A stretch of 64,000 nucleotides of DNA from Haloarcula rara (GCF_029338235.1 NZ_CP119785.1:2914001-2978000); one strand, 5' to 3'; positions 1 to 9,380 are shown, counted from the stretch's first letter. Program-made: numbers and translations. The notes: generated by a model from the sequence alone, not told the origin.

Positions 1-2
1 CG

Positions 3-119
3 GCCGTCGTGGCAGCCGGCGTCATTATCTTCCGGCTCGTGACCTACTGGCTGGTGGTCGCCGCCGGCGGGCTGGCCTCGCTGTATCTCTCGGCGACCGT
101 CTGGCACGCGCTGGACTGA
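3..119 (+). CDS. C-terminal end of a flippase-like (UPF0104/YbhN type) membrane protein, partial
   Basis: The reading frame enters from the left edge and ends at TGA 117-119. The 38 visible residues are almost wholly hydrophobic and contain RLVTYWLVVAAGGLASL, which resembles the last helix of the lysylphosphatidylglycerol-synthase transmembrane (flippase-like, UPF0104) family, where an Arg-Leu-x-Thr-Tyr-Trp segment is common near the C-terminus. The rest of the gene lies outside the window, so the family call is tentative. Confidence 0.5.
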   Translation, partial: AVVAAGVIIFRLVTYWLVVAAGGLASLYLSATVWHALD

Positions 120-198
120 ACGGGCTGTTCGGCACCGAACCCCAGGACGGCGGCAACCGTCATCAAAGAATATACTGTTGGCGCAACTCTTGCAAACC

Positions 199-909
199 AT
201 GCACGAGACCGTCGTCGAGATGTTGGCGCGAAACGCCGAACACGCGGAGAAACCGAACGCGCGCTTCGACGACATCCAGAACACCCAGTTCCCGGACGCG
301 GTCACCATCTGCTGTTCCGACTCCCGGGTCCTGCAGGACGATATGTGGGGTAACGACGTGCCCGGCGAGATATTCACCGTCGGCAACATCGGCAATCGGG
401 TCACACAGCCCACGAGTATGGGCCATCTCGTCTCCGGGGATGTGATGTTCCCGCTCTGGAACACCGACACCAAAGTCGCCGTCGTCGTCGGCCACACTGG
501 CTGTGGCGCGGTCACGACGGCGTTTCAGTATCTCACCGAGGACGTCATCCAGCCCCGCGGGGTGAAATACTGCCTGGAACAGCTCAAACCACACCTCAAG
601 GAGGCACTGGAGGTCCTTCCTCAGGACGAGCTCTCCGACGTGGCCGCCATCAACCACCTCGTCGAGTACAACGTCGACCACCAGGTCAGCCGCCTCGTCG
701 AGAGCGAAGACGTTCCCGAGGGCGTGACCGTCGTCGGCGCCGTCTACGACTTTCAGGACGTCTATTCGGACCAGCGCGGGACGGTCCACGTCATCAACGT
801 CGACGGGGAGACCGACGTGGCGACGCTGCGCGAGGCGAACCCGGACATCGCCGACCGTATCGGTCGCCTCTGGGAGTACGGCCGGAGCCTGCCCGCGGAA
901 CAAACTTGA
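199..909 (+). CDS. beta-class carbonic anhydrase
   Basis: A 236-residue zinc enzyme expected to interconvert CO2 and bicarbonate in the cytoplasm. The beta-class zinc and catalytic residues are visible: CCSDSR at 38-43 (Cys39, with the Asp41/Arg43 dyad) and GHTGCG at 98-103 (His99, Cys102). The ATG at 199 is chosen over an in-frame TTG at 178 because conserved-looking sequence (MHETVVEML) starts there. It stands between the flippase-like gene and a co-directional zinc-ribbon gene 22 bp downstream, with no obvious carboxylase partner nearby. Length is typical of short beta-CAs. Confidence 0.92.
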   Translation: MHETVVEMLARNAEHAEKPNARFDDIQNTQFPDAVTICCSDSRVLQDDMWGNDVPGEIFTVGNIGNRVTQPTSMGHLVSGDVMFPLWNTDTKVAVVVGHTGCGAVTTAFQYLTEDVIQPRGVKYCLEQLKPHLKEALEVLPQDELSDVAAINHLVEYNVDHQVSRLVESEDVPEGVTVVGAVYDFQDVYSDQRGTVHVINVDGETDVATLREANPDIADRIGRLWEYGRSLPAEQT

Positions 910-931
910 GGGCGGCGGCCCGAGAACGGGT

Positions 932-1651
932 ATGAAAATCCGTGGGGACCGCGAGTGCAAGTCCTGTGGGACCCGGTGGTCCTACTACGACAGCGGGAGC
1001 GTCGCCTGTCCGGAGTGTGGGAGTGTCCACAGCGTCGGCGTCGACGACCCGACCGAACACACCGACAGCCCGGTCGAACTGGACCTGACGCCGCTTCGAA
1101 ACAAGGTAGACGAGGTGACGACCGACGAACTCGCCCGGGACGCCGCCGAGGCCTGCCGGGAGTACACCCGGAAACGGGGGTTCATCGACACCGGCCGGCT
1201 GCAACCGCCCGACGAGACCTTCGTCGCCGCCACCGAACTGGGTGCGGTCGCCGCTGCGTTCGCCCGGCGGGCCCGCCCGAGCGACGCCGCGGAGCTGTAC
1301 GTCCTGGACCTCCTCGGCGGCGCGGACCGTGGCGAGCGGCCCGGCCACGAGGCCGTCCCCGACGCGTTCCGCGCGGCGTTCGGGCTGGCGATGGCCGACG
1401 CCGTCGACAGCTACCAGCGCGACGTCCGCAGCTACCTCGACGACAACCCGGACGAACACGCGCGGCGGCTCTCGGGGCGGATTCGGGACCACCGCAAGCG
1501 AATCGAGGCCCTGGACGGCGACGTCGACCCCGCCGACGCGAACCGCCTCATGCACGCCGCCCGCGACCTGGGCCGCTATATCAACGGCGACGAGAACGCA
1601 GCGGTCACCGCGGACAACTGGCTGTCGGGGCTGGAGGGGGACGTGCTCTAG
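932..1651 (+). CDS. zinc-ribbon protein of unknown function
   Basis: A 239-residue protein opening with a rubredoxin/TFIIB-like zinc ribbon: Cys9-x2-Cys12 and Cys26-x2-Cys29. The remainder is acidic and mostly helical by composition, with an Arg-rich stretch at about 175-200 that could bind nucleic acid or a partner. It resembles conserved haloarchaeal proteins without assigned function. Its stop codon overlaps the stop of the convergent DUF5789 gene. No catalytic motif is recognisable. Confidence 0.8.
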   Translation: MKIRGDRECKSCGTRWSYYDSGSVACPECGSVHSVGVDDPTEHTDSPVELDLTPLRNKVDEVTTDELARDAAEACREYTRKRGFIDTGRLQPPDETFVAATELGAVAAAFARRARPSDAAELYVLDLLGGADRGERPGHEAVPDAFRAAFGLAMADAVDSYQRDVRSYLDDNPDEHARRLSGRIRDHRKRIEALDGDVDPADANRLMHAARDLGRYINGDENAAVTADNWLSGLEGDVL

Positions 1652-2013
1652 TCACGCCGGTCCTCGGTCGCCGGTCCCTGTTCGAGGTCGGCCGTCGTCT
1701 GTTCGGTGGCCGCTTCGGCGGCCTCGGTCTCGACCGGGGTCGCGCCGCCGCGGTCGGAGTAGTTCGTCCGCCCCTCGCTGTCCCGGGGCATCTGTGAGAG
1801 TATCATCTGTCGGACCGATTCGCCGGAGTCGAAGGTGTCGTCGATGTATCCGAGCAGTTCCTCGACGGAAATCGGGTCCGCGTTCGTCCGGTCGACCTCG
1901 CGGTCGCCGTGCCACTTGACGAGTTCCGCGGTCGTGATCGGATACGAGATATCTTCGAGGACCGGATTGATGCCGGTGAAGTCCACACCTTCGACGTGTT
2001 CGGGGTCGTCCAT
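1648..2013 (-). CDS. DUF5789-like small acidic protein
   Basis: A 121-residue acidic protein. The N-terminal 60-70 residues (a YPITTAELVKWHGDREV-type segment followed by an LLGYIDDTFDS segment) match the pattern of the halobacterial DUF5789 family; the C-terminal 45 residues are Glu/Thr/Ala-rich and probably disordered. The ATG at 2013 follows a short gap from folD's stop (2079). It is transcribed in the same direction as folD and ends tail-to-tail with the zinc-ribbon gene. Function unknown. Confidence 0.72.
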   Translation of the reverse strand: MDDPEHVEGVDFTGINPVLEDISYPITTAELVKWHGDREVDRTNADPISVEELLGYIDDTFDSGESVRQMILSQMPRDSEGRTNYSDRGGATPVETEAAEAATEQTTADLEQGPATEDRRD

Positions 2014-2078
2014 GGCAGCGGTACGGCGACCTGACTCCCCAGTCTAGGGCTTGCGAGCGAAAGGCGAGTTTTGCCCGC

Positions 2079-2972
2079 TCAGGGTAGGTCGACGTCGACG
2101 TCGTGTTGCAGGCCGGTGGCTTTCACCGTGTTGTACAGCAACATCGCGCGGGTCATCGGGCCGACGCCGCCGGGAACGGGGGTGATAGCGCCGGCTTTCG
2201 CCTTCGCGCTCTCGAAGTCGACGTCGCCGACCAGCTCGTACCCCTTCTCGTTGTCAGCCTCCACGCGGTTGATACCGACGTCGATGACCGTCGCGCCTTC
2301 CTTGACCATCTCGCCGTCTATCATCTCGGGGACGCCGGCTGCGGCGACGAGGATGTCCGCGTTCCGGGTCTTCTCGGCGAGGTCATCGGTCCGGGAGTGA
2401 CACACCGTCGTCGTCGCGTTGCCGCCCGGCGCCTTCTGGATGAGGAGGTTCGCCATCGGCTTGCCGACGATGTCCGAGCGACCGACTACGACGGCCTCCT
2501 TCCCTTCGGTGTCGACGCCGGCCGACTCGATGAGCTTCTGGATACCGTGGGGCGTGCAGGGCTTGTACCGGGCGTCGCCGGCCACGAGCCGGCCGACGTT
2601 CTCAGGGTGGAAGCCGTCGACGTCCTTCCGGGGGTCGATAGCCCGCAGCACCTGCCGGTCAGAGACGTGGTCCGGAACGGGCATCTGGACGAGGATACCG
2701 TTGACCTCGTCGTCGTCGTTCAGGTCGGCAACGGTGTCGTACAGCTCCTCAGCGTCGGCCTCGGGGTCGATTTCGATGTCCAGGGCCTCGATGCCGACCT
2801 CCTCGCAGTCGGACTGTTTCATCGAGACGTACGTCTCGCTGGCGGGGTCGTCGCTCATCAGCACGGTCGCCAGTGTCGGGGTGTGGCCCGCGTCGGCCAG
2901 CTGGTCGATGGCCGTCGCGAGGTCGTCCCGAATCGACTGGGCGACGGCGTTGCCGTCGATTATCTCGGTCAT
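2079..2972 (-). CDS. folD: bifunctional methylenetetrahydrofolate dehydrogenase / methenyltetrahydrofolate cyclohydrolase
   Basis: A 297-residue FolD interconverting 5,10-methylene-, 5,10-methenyl- and 10-formyl-tetrahydrofolate with NADP(H). Visible family signatures are TYVSMKQSDCEEVGI (catalytic Lys region), GILVQMPVP, the PCTPHGIQKLI motif, the nucleotide-binding VVVGRSDIVGKPMANLL, and PVPGGVGPMTRAMLL near the C-terminus. The ATG at 2972 begins MTEIIDGNAVAQSIRDDL, as in other FolDs; an upstream in-frame start at 3008 adds only non-conserved residues. glyA lies 5 kb away on the same strand and supplies the methylene-THF substrate. Confidence 0.96.
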   Translation of the reverse strand: MTEIIDGNAVAQSIRDDLATAIDQLADAGHTPTLATVLMSDDPASETYVSMKQSDCEEVGIEALDIEIDPEADAEELYDTVADLNDDDEVNGILVQMPVPDHVSDRQVLRAIDPRKDVDGFHPENVGRLVAGDARYKPCTPHGIQKLIESAGVDTEGKEAVVVGRSDIVGKPMANLLIQKAPGGNATTTVCHSRTDDLAEKTRNADILVAAAGVPEMIDGEMVKEGATVIDVGINRVEADNEKGYELVGDVDFESAKAKAGAITPVPGGVGPMTRAMLLYNTVKATGLQHDVDVDLP

Positions 2973-3048
2973 ACCAGACAGGGGACGCTCCCGGGGCAAA
3001 AGGGTCACTATACGAGTGCCCCCCGCACATCGCGACTTCGGCAGACGG

Positions 3049-4266
3049 CTACTGTTCCGACAGCGCGTAGACGGCGCCGTCGTGTCCGCCGACGTACACC
3101 GTCCCGTCGACTACTGCCGGGGTCACCCGGTGTGAGTCCCCTGTCTCGTAGGCCCACTGTTGTGTTCCGGACTCGGCGTCGACCGCGTACAGGCTGCCGT
3201 CTATGCTGCCGAAGTAGAGCGTTCCATCGACCAACAGGAGTCCGCCCCAGATGTTACCGCCGGTCTCGAATTCCCACTCGGCCGAATACTCGTCCTCGGG
3301 AACCGCCAACAGCGTCTCGCCGTTGGTGACGTAAATGTAACCGGCACCCACGACCAGCTTCGAGTTCGCCCGCACGTCCGGGCCGTAGCTCTCCGTCTCC
3401 TCGCCCGTGGACGCGTCGATAGCTACCAGGCCGGCGACGAGTTCATCCACCGCCACGTACACTGTGCCATCGACGACGACCGGATAGGAAAAGGCGCCCG
3501 CACCCGAATAGGTCCACTCCATGTCGCCAGTGGCGCCGTCGAGGGCGTACAGTTTGTGGTCCTCACCCCCGGACACGCCGGTGCCAAAATAGAGGGTGCC
3601 GTCGGCCACTGCCGGCGAAGTGTGCAACACCTTGTCCGTCTCGAACTGCCAGCGCTTGTCACCGGTCGTGGCGTCGATGGCATACATGACCCCGGATTCC
3701 GCCGAGATGTTTCCGACGCCGACGTAGACGGTGTCGTCAGCGACCGCCGGAGCCATCTTCACGGACTCGCTCGTGTCGAACGACCACTGCTCGTTTCCGG
3801 TGTCGGCGTCGATGGCGTACAGGTTGTCGTCGTCGCTGCCGACGTAAACGGTGCCGTCGGCGACAGCGGGCGCCGACTGAACCCGGTTATCGGCTTCGAA
3901 CCGCCACTGCTCGGACCCGGAGCGCGCGTCCAGGGCGTAGAGATTCTCGTCGTCACACCCGATGTAGACCGTACTGTCGACGACCGCTGGCGCGGACCAC
4001 ACCAGTTCGTCGAGGTCGAACCGCCACTGCTCGGTCACGCTCTCGGTCGGTCCTGTCGTGTCCAGGGTGCCCGTGTTGGCCGCGTCGGCGCGGTACATCG
4101 GCCACTCGCCGTCGACTGAGCCGGAACTGTCCGGCGACTCTGTGGGGCTAGTGGCAGTTCCCCGTGTCCCCTCGTCAGTTCCCCCGCCGGTACAGCCCGC
4201 CAGTCCCGTGATACCCGCCCCGACGGCGGTAACCAGATATCGTCGCCGCGTCGTTCGTCCGGCCAT
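3049..4266 (-). CDS. PQQ-type beta-propeller lipoprotein
   Basis: A 405-residue secreted protein. The N-terminus has a twin-arginine-like RTTRRRYLV, a hydrophobic stretch and a lipobox LAGC, so Tat export and lipid anchoring on the outer membrane face are expected. After a Ser/Thr/Gly linker, at least seven repeats of the type WRFEADNRVQSAPAVADG / TVYVGSDDDNLYAIDADTG form a WD-like PQQ/BamB propeller. No dehydrogenase metal site is evident, so it more probably binds a protein or ligand than acts as an alcohol dehydrogenase. The ATG at 4266 places the Tat motif at the N-terminus. Confidence 0.88.
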   Translation of the reverse strand: MAGRTTRRRYLVTAVGAGITGLAGCTGGGTDEGTRGTATSPTESPDSSGSVDGEWPMYRADAANTGTLDTTGPTESVTEQWRFDLDELVWSAPAVVDSTVYIGCDDENLYALDARSGSEQWRFEADNRVQSAPAVADGTVYVGSDDDNLYAIDADTGNEQWSFDTSESVKMAPAVADDTVYVGVGNISAESGVMYAIDATTGDKRWQFETDKVLHTSPAVADGTLYFGTGVSGGEDHKLYALDGATGDMEWTYSGAGAFSYPVVVDGTVYVAVDELVAGLVAIDASTGEETESYGPDVRANSKLVVGAGYIYVTNGETLLAVPEDEYSAEWEFETGGNIWGGLLLVDGTLYFGSIDGSLYAVDAESGTQQWAYETGDSHRVTPAVVDGTVYVGGHDGAVYALSEQ

Positions 4267-4344
4267 TATATCTCCCCGCTCAGATGGAGCAATAAAAACA
4301 GTTGATATTTCCGGCAACTGATTCGGAGGCCGATGGAGGCCTGT

Positions 4345-4901
4345 TCACGGACAGTCGCGCTCGTCGACGGCCCGGCGTTCGCGCCCCGGTCTGACCGCGT
4401 TCGTCTCGCCGCCGGGCACCGTAACGGTCATCACCCGCCCGCCGTAGCCGTGGGTCTGGTCGTGGCCCCGAACCACCACACACGAGACGCTGCCGGGGAC
4501 CGATATCGTCTCAGAGCGGGTGAACGGCTCGGTGCTGTGAGCGTGCAGGAGGTCGCGCCGCCCCAGCTGCTCGCCGTCAAGTGTCTCGACCTGCCACCAG
4601 TTCGCGTAGCCGTCTTCGCCGTCATCGTCCTCAGAAATCGGAGATTTCTAATGGGCTGCACAAGAGCTTCGCTCTTGTGAACGTCGTGGTAGAGGGTCAC
4701 GTCGAACCGGTACTCTCCGTCGCCCTGGTCCTCCATAGCCACCTCGGTGACGTTGGCCTCCCGGAGGTCGAGGTCCCGTGTGACCGTCCCCGAAGCGCCG
4801 GTTTCGGTCCCCTGCTCGTCGCTGGAACTCGAACAGCCAGCCAGCGACGAGAGCAGGACCGCACCGCCGCCGAGCACCGACCGCCGTGTCGGCGTGATCA
4901 T
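4345..4901 (-). pseudogene. lipoprotein gene disrupted by a 53-bp hairpin insertion
   Basis: The start (ATG at 4901) encodes a Tat-like TRRSVLGGG and lipobox LAGC. The frame reads normally to about residue 73 (RFDVTLYHD). There a 53-bp block (4630-4682) interrupts it; 53 is not divisible by 3, so the native frame is lost and the shifted frame runs on for about 80 unrelated residues. Removing the block rejoins the reading frame, which continues as DDDGEDGYANWWQVETLDG to a TGA at 4345-4347 in haloarchaeal-style codons. This implies a recently broken protein of about 167 residues. Function unknown. Confidence 0.75.
4630..4682. repeat. 53-bp double-hairpin insertion element
   Basis: Two perfect hairpins lie side by side: AGAAATC-GGA-GATTTCT, then ACAAGAGC-TTC-GCTCTTGT. 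The second contains the CTTCGCTC core seen in the hairpin arrays next to the tRNA genes and gch3. The block lies inside a lipoprotein reading frame and is flanked by GAC on the gene strand, which could be a 3-bp target duplication. It is too small to encode anything. Confidence 0.7.
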
Positions 4902-5074
4902 ACGCTTCGTTCACAACCCGGCAACAAAAATCACCGGCGGGTGTGTACCGTCGCTGTCCTGCGGTCCGGATAAAAAAGGCCGTCACCTGCAAGCACCAGC
5001 GTCTAGTAGAATGACTGATACAACCTGACTGTGTATCAACATATTGACTTGCTGTCACTGGTGGGTGACGGCGT

Positions 5075-6523
5075 ATGACCGATACAGACGACCCCAATAT
5101 CGTCCTGTTCGTGATGGACACGATGCGGGCCGCCGAGACGGTGCCCGCCGACCCCGACCTGACTCCGAACCTCGCCGCACTCGCCGAGTCCGGCGCCGAG
5201 TACACGAGCGCATTCGCCACGGCGCCCTGGACCCTCCCGTCCCACGTCTCGATGTTTACCGGGACCTACCCGTCGAAACACGGTGCCCACGCCGACCACA
5301 CCTACTTCGACGGCTCGCTCCCGACCATCGTGGACGCCTTCGCCGACGCCGGCTACGAGACGGCCGGCGTCTCGAACAACGTCTGGATAACCGACGAGTT
5401 CGGTCTCACCGATGGGTTCGACGTGTTTCGCGACGACTCCGAGCGGACCGACGCCTGGAGCGGCACCGGCTCGCTGGGCCACCGGGCGACCAACGCCGTC
5501 CGCCGGAGTCGCCTCGGGGGACCGACCTTCGAGCGGCTCCGACGGCTGGTGACCGTCGGCGGCGAGACCGACGACGGCGCGGCCGCGACGGTCGACTGGG
5601 TGGCCGACTGGCTGGACGGACGCGATTCCGACGACCCGTTCTTCCTGTTTGCTAACTGCATCGAGCCGCATCTGGAGTATCGCCCGCCCGCGTCCTATGC
5701 CCGCGAGTTCCTCCCGGAGGGGTGGAGCTACGACCGCGCGATGGCGCTGCGACAGGACCCCCGCGAGTACGACGTGGGTCTCTTCGACTACACCGACGAG
5801 GAGTGGGAGGTCATTCGGGCGCTCTACCGGGCCGAGATATCCTATCTCGACACCCAGGTCGGGCGTCTGCGGGCCGTCCTGGAGGCCGCCGGTGAGTGGG
5901 ACGACACCGTCTTCGTCGCCGTAAGCGACCACGGCGAGAACGTCGGCGAACACGGCTTTCTGGGTCACCAGTACAGCCTCTACGATACGGTGTTACAGGT
6001 CCCGCTCGTCGTCCACGGCGGCGACTTCTCGGCCAGGCACGTCCGCACCGACCGGCTGGTCCAGCTCGCCGACCTGGCCCCGACGCTGCTTTCCGCGGCG
6101 GGTATCGACGCCCCCGACCTGCGGTCGGCGTCACAGGCGCTGTCCTTCCACCCGACCGACGGTGTCGAGCCCCGCTCGCAGGTCATCGCCGAGTACATGC
6201 GCCCACAGCCGGCCATCGATGTCCTGGAGGAGAAATTCGACAACGTCCCCCAGCAGCTCTATGACTACCAGCGCACGCTGCGGGCCGTACGGACGGACGC
6301 CTACAAGTTCGTCCGTGCCGCTGACGGGGCCGAATGGCTCTACGACGTCCGCGGTGACCCGGGGGAGCGAAACGACATCTCGGCGGCGAACCCGCGTCGG
6401 ACGGCCGAGCTGGCCGCCACACTCGACGAGTGGCTGGGGAGTTTCGACGAGGCCGAGGCCGACGGCAGCGTCGACGTCTCGGACGCGACCGAAGACCGCC
6501 TCGCCGACCTGGGTTATCTCTGA
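5075..6523 (+). CDS. sulfatase/alkaline-phosphatase superfamily hydrolase with Thr at the nucleophile position
   Basis: A 482-residue cytoplasmic protein of the sulfatase fold. Metal-binding signatures are present: NIVLFVMDTMRA near the N-terminus and VAVSDHGENVGEHGFLGH in the middle. Where type I sulfatases carry C/S-x-P-x-R, this protein reads APWTLPSHVSMFTG, with Thr at the nucleophile position and His in place of Arg. That fits a phosphatase, phosphodiesterase or transferase in the superfamily better than a formylglycine sulfatase. It overlaps the next gene by one base (TGATG), so the two are probably co-translated. Confidence 0.85.
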   Translation: MTDTDDPNIVLFVMDTMRAAETVPADPDLTPNLAALAESGAEYTSAFATAPWTLPSHVSMFTGTYPSKHGAHADHTYFDGSLPTIVDAFADAGYETAGVSNNVWITDEFGLTDGFDVFRDDSERTDAWSGTGSLGHRATNAVRRSRLGGPTFERLRRLVTVGGETDDGAAATVDWVADWLDGRDSDDPFFLFANCIEPHLEYRPPASYAREFLPEGWSYDRAMALRQDPREYDVGLFDYTDEEWEVIRALYRAEISYLDTQVGRLRAVLEAAGEWDDTVFVAVSDHGENVGEHGFLGHQYSLYDTVLQVPLVVHGGDFSARHVRTDRLVQLADLAPTLLSAAGIDAPDLRSASQALSFHPTDGVEPRSQVIAEYMRPQPAIDVLEEKFDNVPQQLYDYQRTLRAVRTDAYKFVRAADGAEWLYDVRGDPGERNDISAANPRRTAELAATLDEWLGSFDEAEADGSVDVSDATEDRLADLGYL

Positions 6524-7968
6524 TGGCCGAGACGACCCGACCGAACGTCCTGCTGGTCTTGACCGACCAGGAGCGCCACGACCTCGTCGACCCCGGGGGC
6601 GTCCCCGTCGAGACCGAGGCCATCGACGGGCTGGCCGCCGATGGCGTCCGCTTCAGCCACGCCTTTACCCCCATCAGCATCTGCAGCAGCGCCCGGGCCT
6701 CGTTACTGACGGGGCTGTACCCCCACAACCACGGGATACTCAACAACGTCCACGAACCGGACGCCGTCCGGACGGACCTCGCCGAGACTATCCCGACGTT
6801 CGGGACGGCACTCCGTGAGGCGGGCTACCGGAACGCCTACGTCGGGAAGTGGCACGTCGGCCGGACGGAGACGCCCGAAGACTTCGGCTTCGACTACGTT
6901 GGCGGGAGCGACGACCACCACGACGAACACCTGGAGTCGGGGTTCGAGAGCTACCAGCGCGACTACGGCGTCGACCCCGAGGCGGTCGAGCCACGGGACC
7001 CGGTGTACGCGACCTTCGACGACTCGCGTGACCTGCTGGGCGGGACACTCCCGATTCCGGCCGAAGCGACCCGCTCGGCGTTCAATGCCGAACTGACGCT
7101 CTCGCGGCTGGAACAGCTCGCAGACGCCCAGGAGCCGTTCTTCCACCGCGTGGACTTCCAGGGCCCACACCACCCGTATCTCGTCCCGGAGGCCTCCGCC
7201 TCGCTGTACGACCCCGACGAGCTCGCTCCCTGGCCGTCGGACGCCGAGACGTTCGACGGCAAACCCCAGGTCCAGGCGAACTACCGCGACTATCGCGGCG
7301 TCGAGGAGCTCGACCGAAAGGAGTGGGACCGCCTTCGGGCGCTGTACATGGGCTTCATGCACCACATCGACGACCAGATAGGCCGTATTCTGGCGAAACT
7401 CGACGAGCTTGGCGTCGCCGAGAACACGCTCGTCGTCCACGCTTCCGACCACGGCGACTTCACCGGCGGCCACCGGCAGTGGAACAAGGGGCCCATGATG
7501 TACGACGACACCTATCGTATCCCACTGGTCGTCCGGGGGCCCGGCGTGGCCGGTGAGGGGCGTGTCTGTGACGACCTCGTCTCGCTGATGGACCTCATGC
7601 CGACGTTTCTCGAGGCGGCCGACGCGCCGGTGCCCGCGGACCTCGACGCGGAGAGTCTCTGGCCGCTGCTGGGTGACGAGGACAGTGCGAGCGGCCGTGA
7701 CGCGGTCTTCGGCGAGTACCACGGCGACGAGATGGGGCTGTACTCCCAGCGGATGGTCCGGACGAAACAGTACAAGTACGTGTTCAACGCGCCCGATATC
7801 GACGAGCTGTACGACCTCGACGCCGACCCCAACGAGCTACAGAATCTCGTCGACCACTCCGACTATCGCGACGTTCGCTCGCGGCTGCGCGAGCGGCTGG
7901 CCGAATGGATGCACGAGACAGATGACCCCATCGCACAGTTCACGACGCGACATCTGCACGGGACGTGA
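6523..7968 (+). CDS. sulfatase with CSxxR formylglycine-type motif
   Basis: A 481-residue sulfatase. Family signatures are PNVLLVLTDQERHD (metal-binding Asp pair), ICSSARASLLTGLYPHNHG (Cys-Ser-Ser-Ala-Arg, the Cys that would become formylglycine), YVGKWHVG, and VVHASDHGDFTGGH (second metal set). It should cleave a sulfate ester if the Cys is matured; no maturase gene is seen in the window. The start codon overlaps the stop of the upstream superfamily member, and both lack signal peptides, suggesting intracellular substrates. Confidence 0.88.
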   Translation: MAETTRPNVLLVLTDQERHDLVDPGGVPVETEAIDGLAADGVRFSHAFTPISICSSARASLLTGLYPHNHGILNNVHEPDAVRTDLAETIPTFGTALREAGYRNAYVGKWHVGRTETPEDFGFDYVGGSDDHHDEHLESGFESYQRDYGVDPEAVEPRDPVYATFDDSRDLLGGTLPIPAEATRSAFNAELTLSRLEQLADAQEPFFHRVDFQGPHHPYLVPEASASLYDPDELAPWPSDAETFDGKPQVQANYRDYRGVEELDRKEWDRLRALYMGFMHHIDDQIGRILAKLDELGVAENTLVVHASDHGDFTGGHRQWNKGPMMYDDTYRIPLVVRGPGVAGEGRVCDDLVSLMDLMPTFLEAADAPVPADLDAESLWPLLGDEDSASGRDAVFGEYHGDEMGLYSQRMVRTKQYKYVFNAPDIDELYDLDADPNELQNLVDHSDYRDVRSRLRERLAEWMHETDDPIAQFTTRHLHGT

Positions 7969-8004
7969 ACTCGGCGACGGGACAACAACCGATTTGCGGG
8001 CGCC

Positions 8005-9252
8005 TTACTCGTACAGCGGGTACTCGTCGGTGAGTTCGTCGACGCGTTCGCCGACTTCGGCGACCACGCTCTCGTCGTGGGGCGCCTCGACGACCTCGTA
8101 GATGAGGTCGGCGACCTCGCGGCAGTCGTCCTCGTCGAAGCCACGCGTCGTCAGGCCGGGGGTGCCCGCGCGGATGCCCGAGGGGTTGAACGCCGAACGC
8201 GTCTCGCCGGGGACGGTGTTGGCGTTGAGGACGATGCCAGCCTCCTCCAGTGCCGCTTCGACATCCTTGCCCGTGGTGTCCGGGTGGGACGGACGCAGGT
8301 CGATGAGGACGAGGTGGTTGTCGGTGCCATCGGAAACGAGGTCGAGGCCGTGTTCCTTGAGTCGGTCGCCGAGGGCGACGGCGTTGTCGACGGTCTGCTG
8401 GGCGTACTCCTCGAAGGCCGGTTCGAGGGCCTCCTTGAAGCCGACGGCCTTGCCGGCGACGTTGTGCATCAGGGGGCCGCCCTGGGAGCCGGGGAAGACG
8501 GCGGCGTCGATGTCGTCGGCGTACTCCTCGTCACACATGATGATGCCGCCGCGGCCGGCCCGGATGGTCTTGTGCGTCGAGCCGGTGACGAAGTCGGCGA
8601 CACCGACGGGCGACTCGTGGACGCCCGCGGCGACGAGTCCGGTGATGTGCGCGATGTCGGCCAGATGGTAGGCGCCGACTGCGTCGGCGGCCTCCTGGAT
8701 GCGACCGAAGTCGACCTCGCGCGGGTACGCGGAGTAGCCCGAGACGATGATGTCCGGCTCGAACTCCTCGGCGTGCTCGTGGAGGCCCTCGTAGTCGATG
8801 TAGCCCGACTCCTCGTCGACCTCGTACTGCTCGACCTCGTACACCTGACCGGCGAAGTTCGCCGGGTGGCCGTGTGAGAGGTGGCCGCCGTGTGTCAGAT
8901 CCAGTGAGAGAATCTTGTCGCCGGGTTCGAGGACGCCGAGATAGACGCCCATGTTGGCCTGCGAACCGGAGTGGGGCTGTACGTTGACGTGGTCGGCGCC
9001 CCAAAGCTCCTTGGCGCGGTCGATCGCCAGCTGTTCGACGTCGTCGGCAAACTCACAGCCGCCGTAGTAGCGCTCGCCGGGGTAGCCCTCGGCGTACTTG
9101 TTGGTGAGCTCAGAGCTCTGGGCTTCCATGACCGCCTCGGACACGTGGTTCTCGCTGGCAATCATAGCCAGCGTGTCGTTCTGGCGTGCCCGCTCGCCTT
9201 CGAGTGCGTCTGCGACAGCAGGGTCCGCTTCGCGGACGGTGTCGTAGCTCAT
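8005..9252 (-). CDS. glyA: serine hydroxymethyltransferase
   Basis: A 415-residue PLP enzyme converting serine and tetrahydrofolate to glycine and methylene-THF. Recognisable motifs are NDTLAMIASENHVSEAV, the substrate-loop NKYAEGYPGERYYGGC, DLTHGGHLSHG, the PLP-lysine motif VTGSTHKTIRAGRGGI, and a C-terminal PSGIRAGTPGLTTRG. The ATG at 9252 starts MSYDTVREADPAVADALEGE; the longer in-frame extension is not conserved in character. It converges on the sulfatase pair, 36 bp from the nearer stop. Confidence 0.97.
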   Translation of the reverse strand: MSYDTVREADPAVADALEGERARQNDTLAMIASENHVSEAVMEAQSSELTNKYAEGYPGERYYGGCEFADDVEQLAIDRAKELWGADHVNVQPHSGSQANMGVYLGVLEPGDKILSLDLTHGGHLSHGHPANFAGQVYEVEQYEVDEESGYIDYEGLHEHAEEFEPDIIVSGYSAYPREVDFGRIQEAADAVGAYHLADIAHITGLVAAGVHESPVGVADFVTGSTHKTIRAGRGGIIMCDEEYADDIDAAVFPGSQGGPLMHNVAGKAVGFKEALEPAFEEYAQQTVDNAVALGDRLKEHGLDLVSDGTDNHLVLIDLRPSHPDTTGKDVEAALEEAGIVLNANTVPGETRSAFNPSGIRAGTPGLTTRGFDEDDCREVADLIYEVVEAPHDESVVAEVGERVDELTDEYPLYE

Positions 9253-9380
9253 GTGAGTGGGTCGGGACCGGCCCGTCAATAATCTACCCTTTGCCCGTGA
9301 CCGTGTGAGCAGCTGGCAGATTTTCATCCGGACACGGACCCGGATTATGTCAGTAGGAAATGCGTACCTGGTTATCAGTA

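Noticed and set aside
163..960. A 265-codon minus-strand frame opposite the carbonic anhydrase
   Set aside because: Antisense to a gene with intact catalytic motifs; no recognisable protein features of its own.
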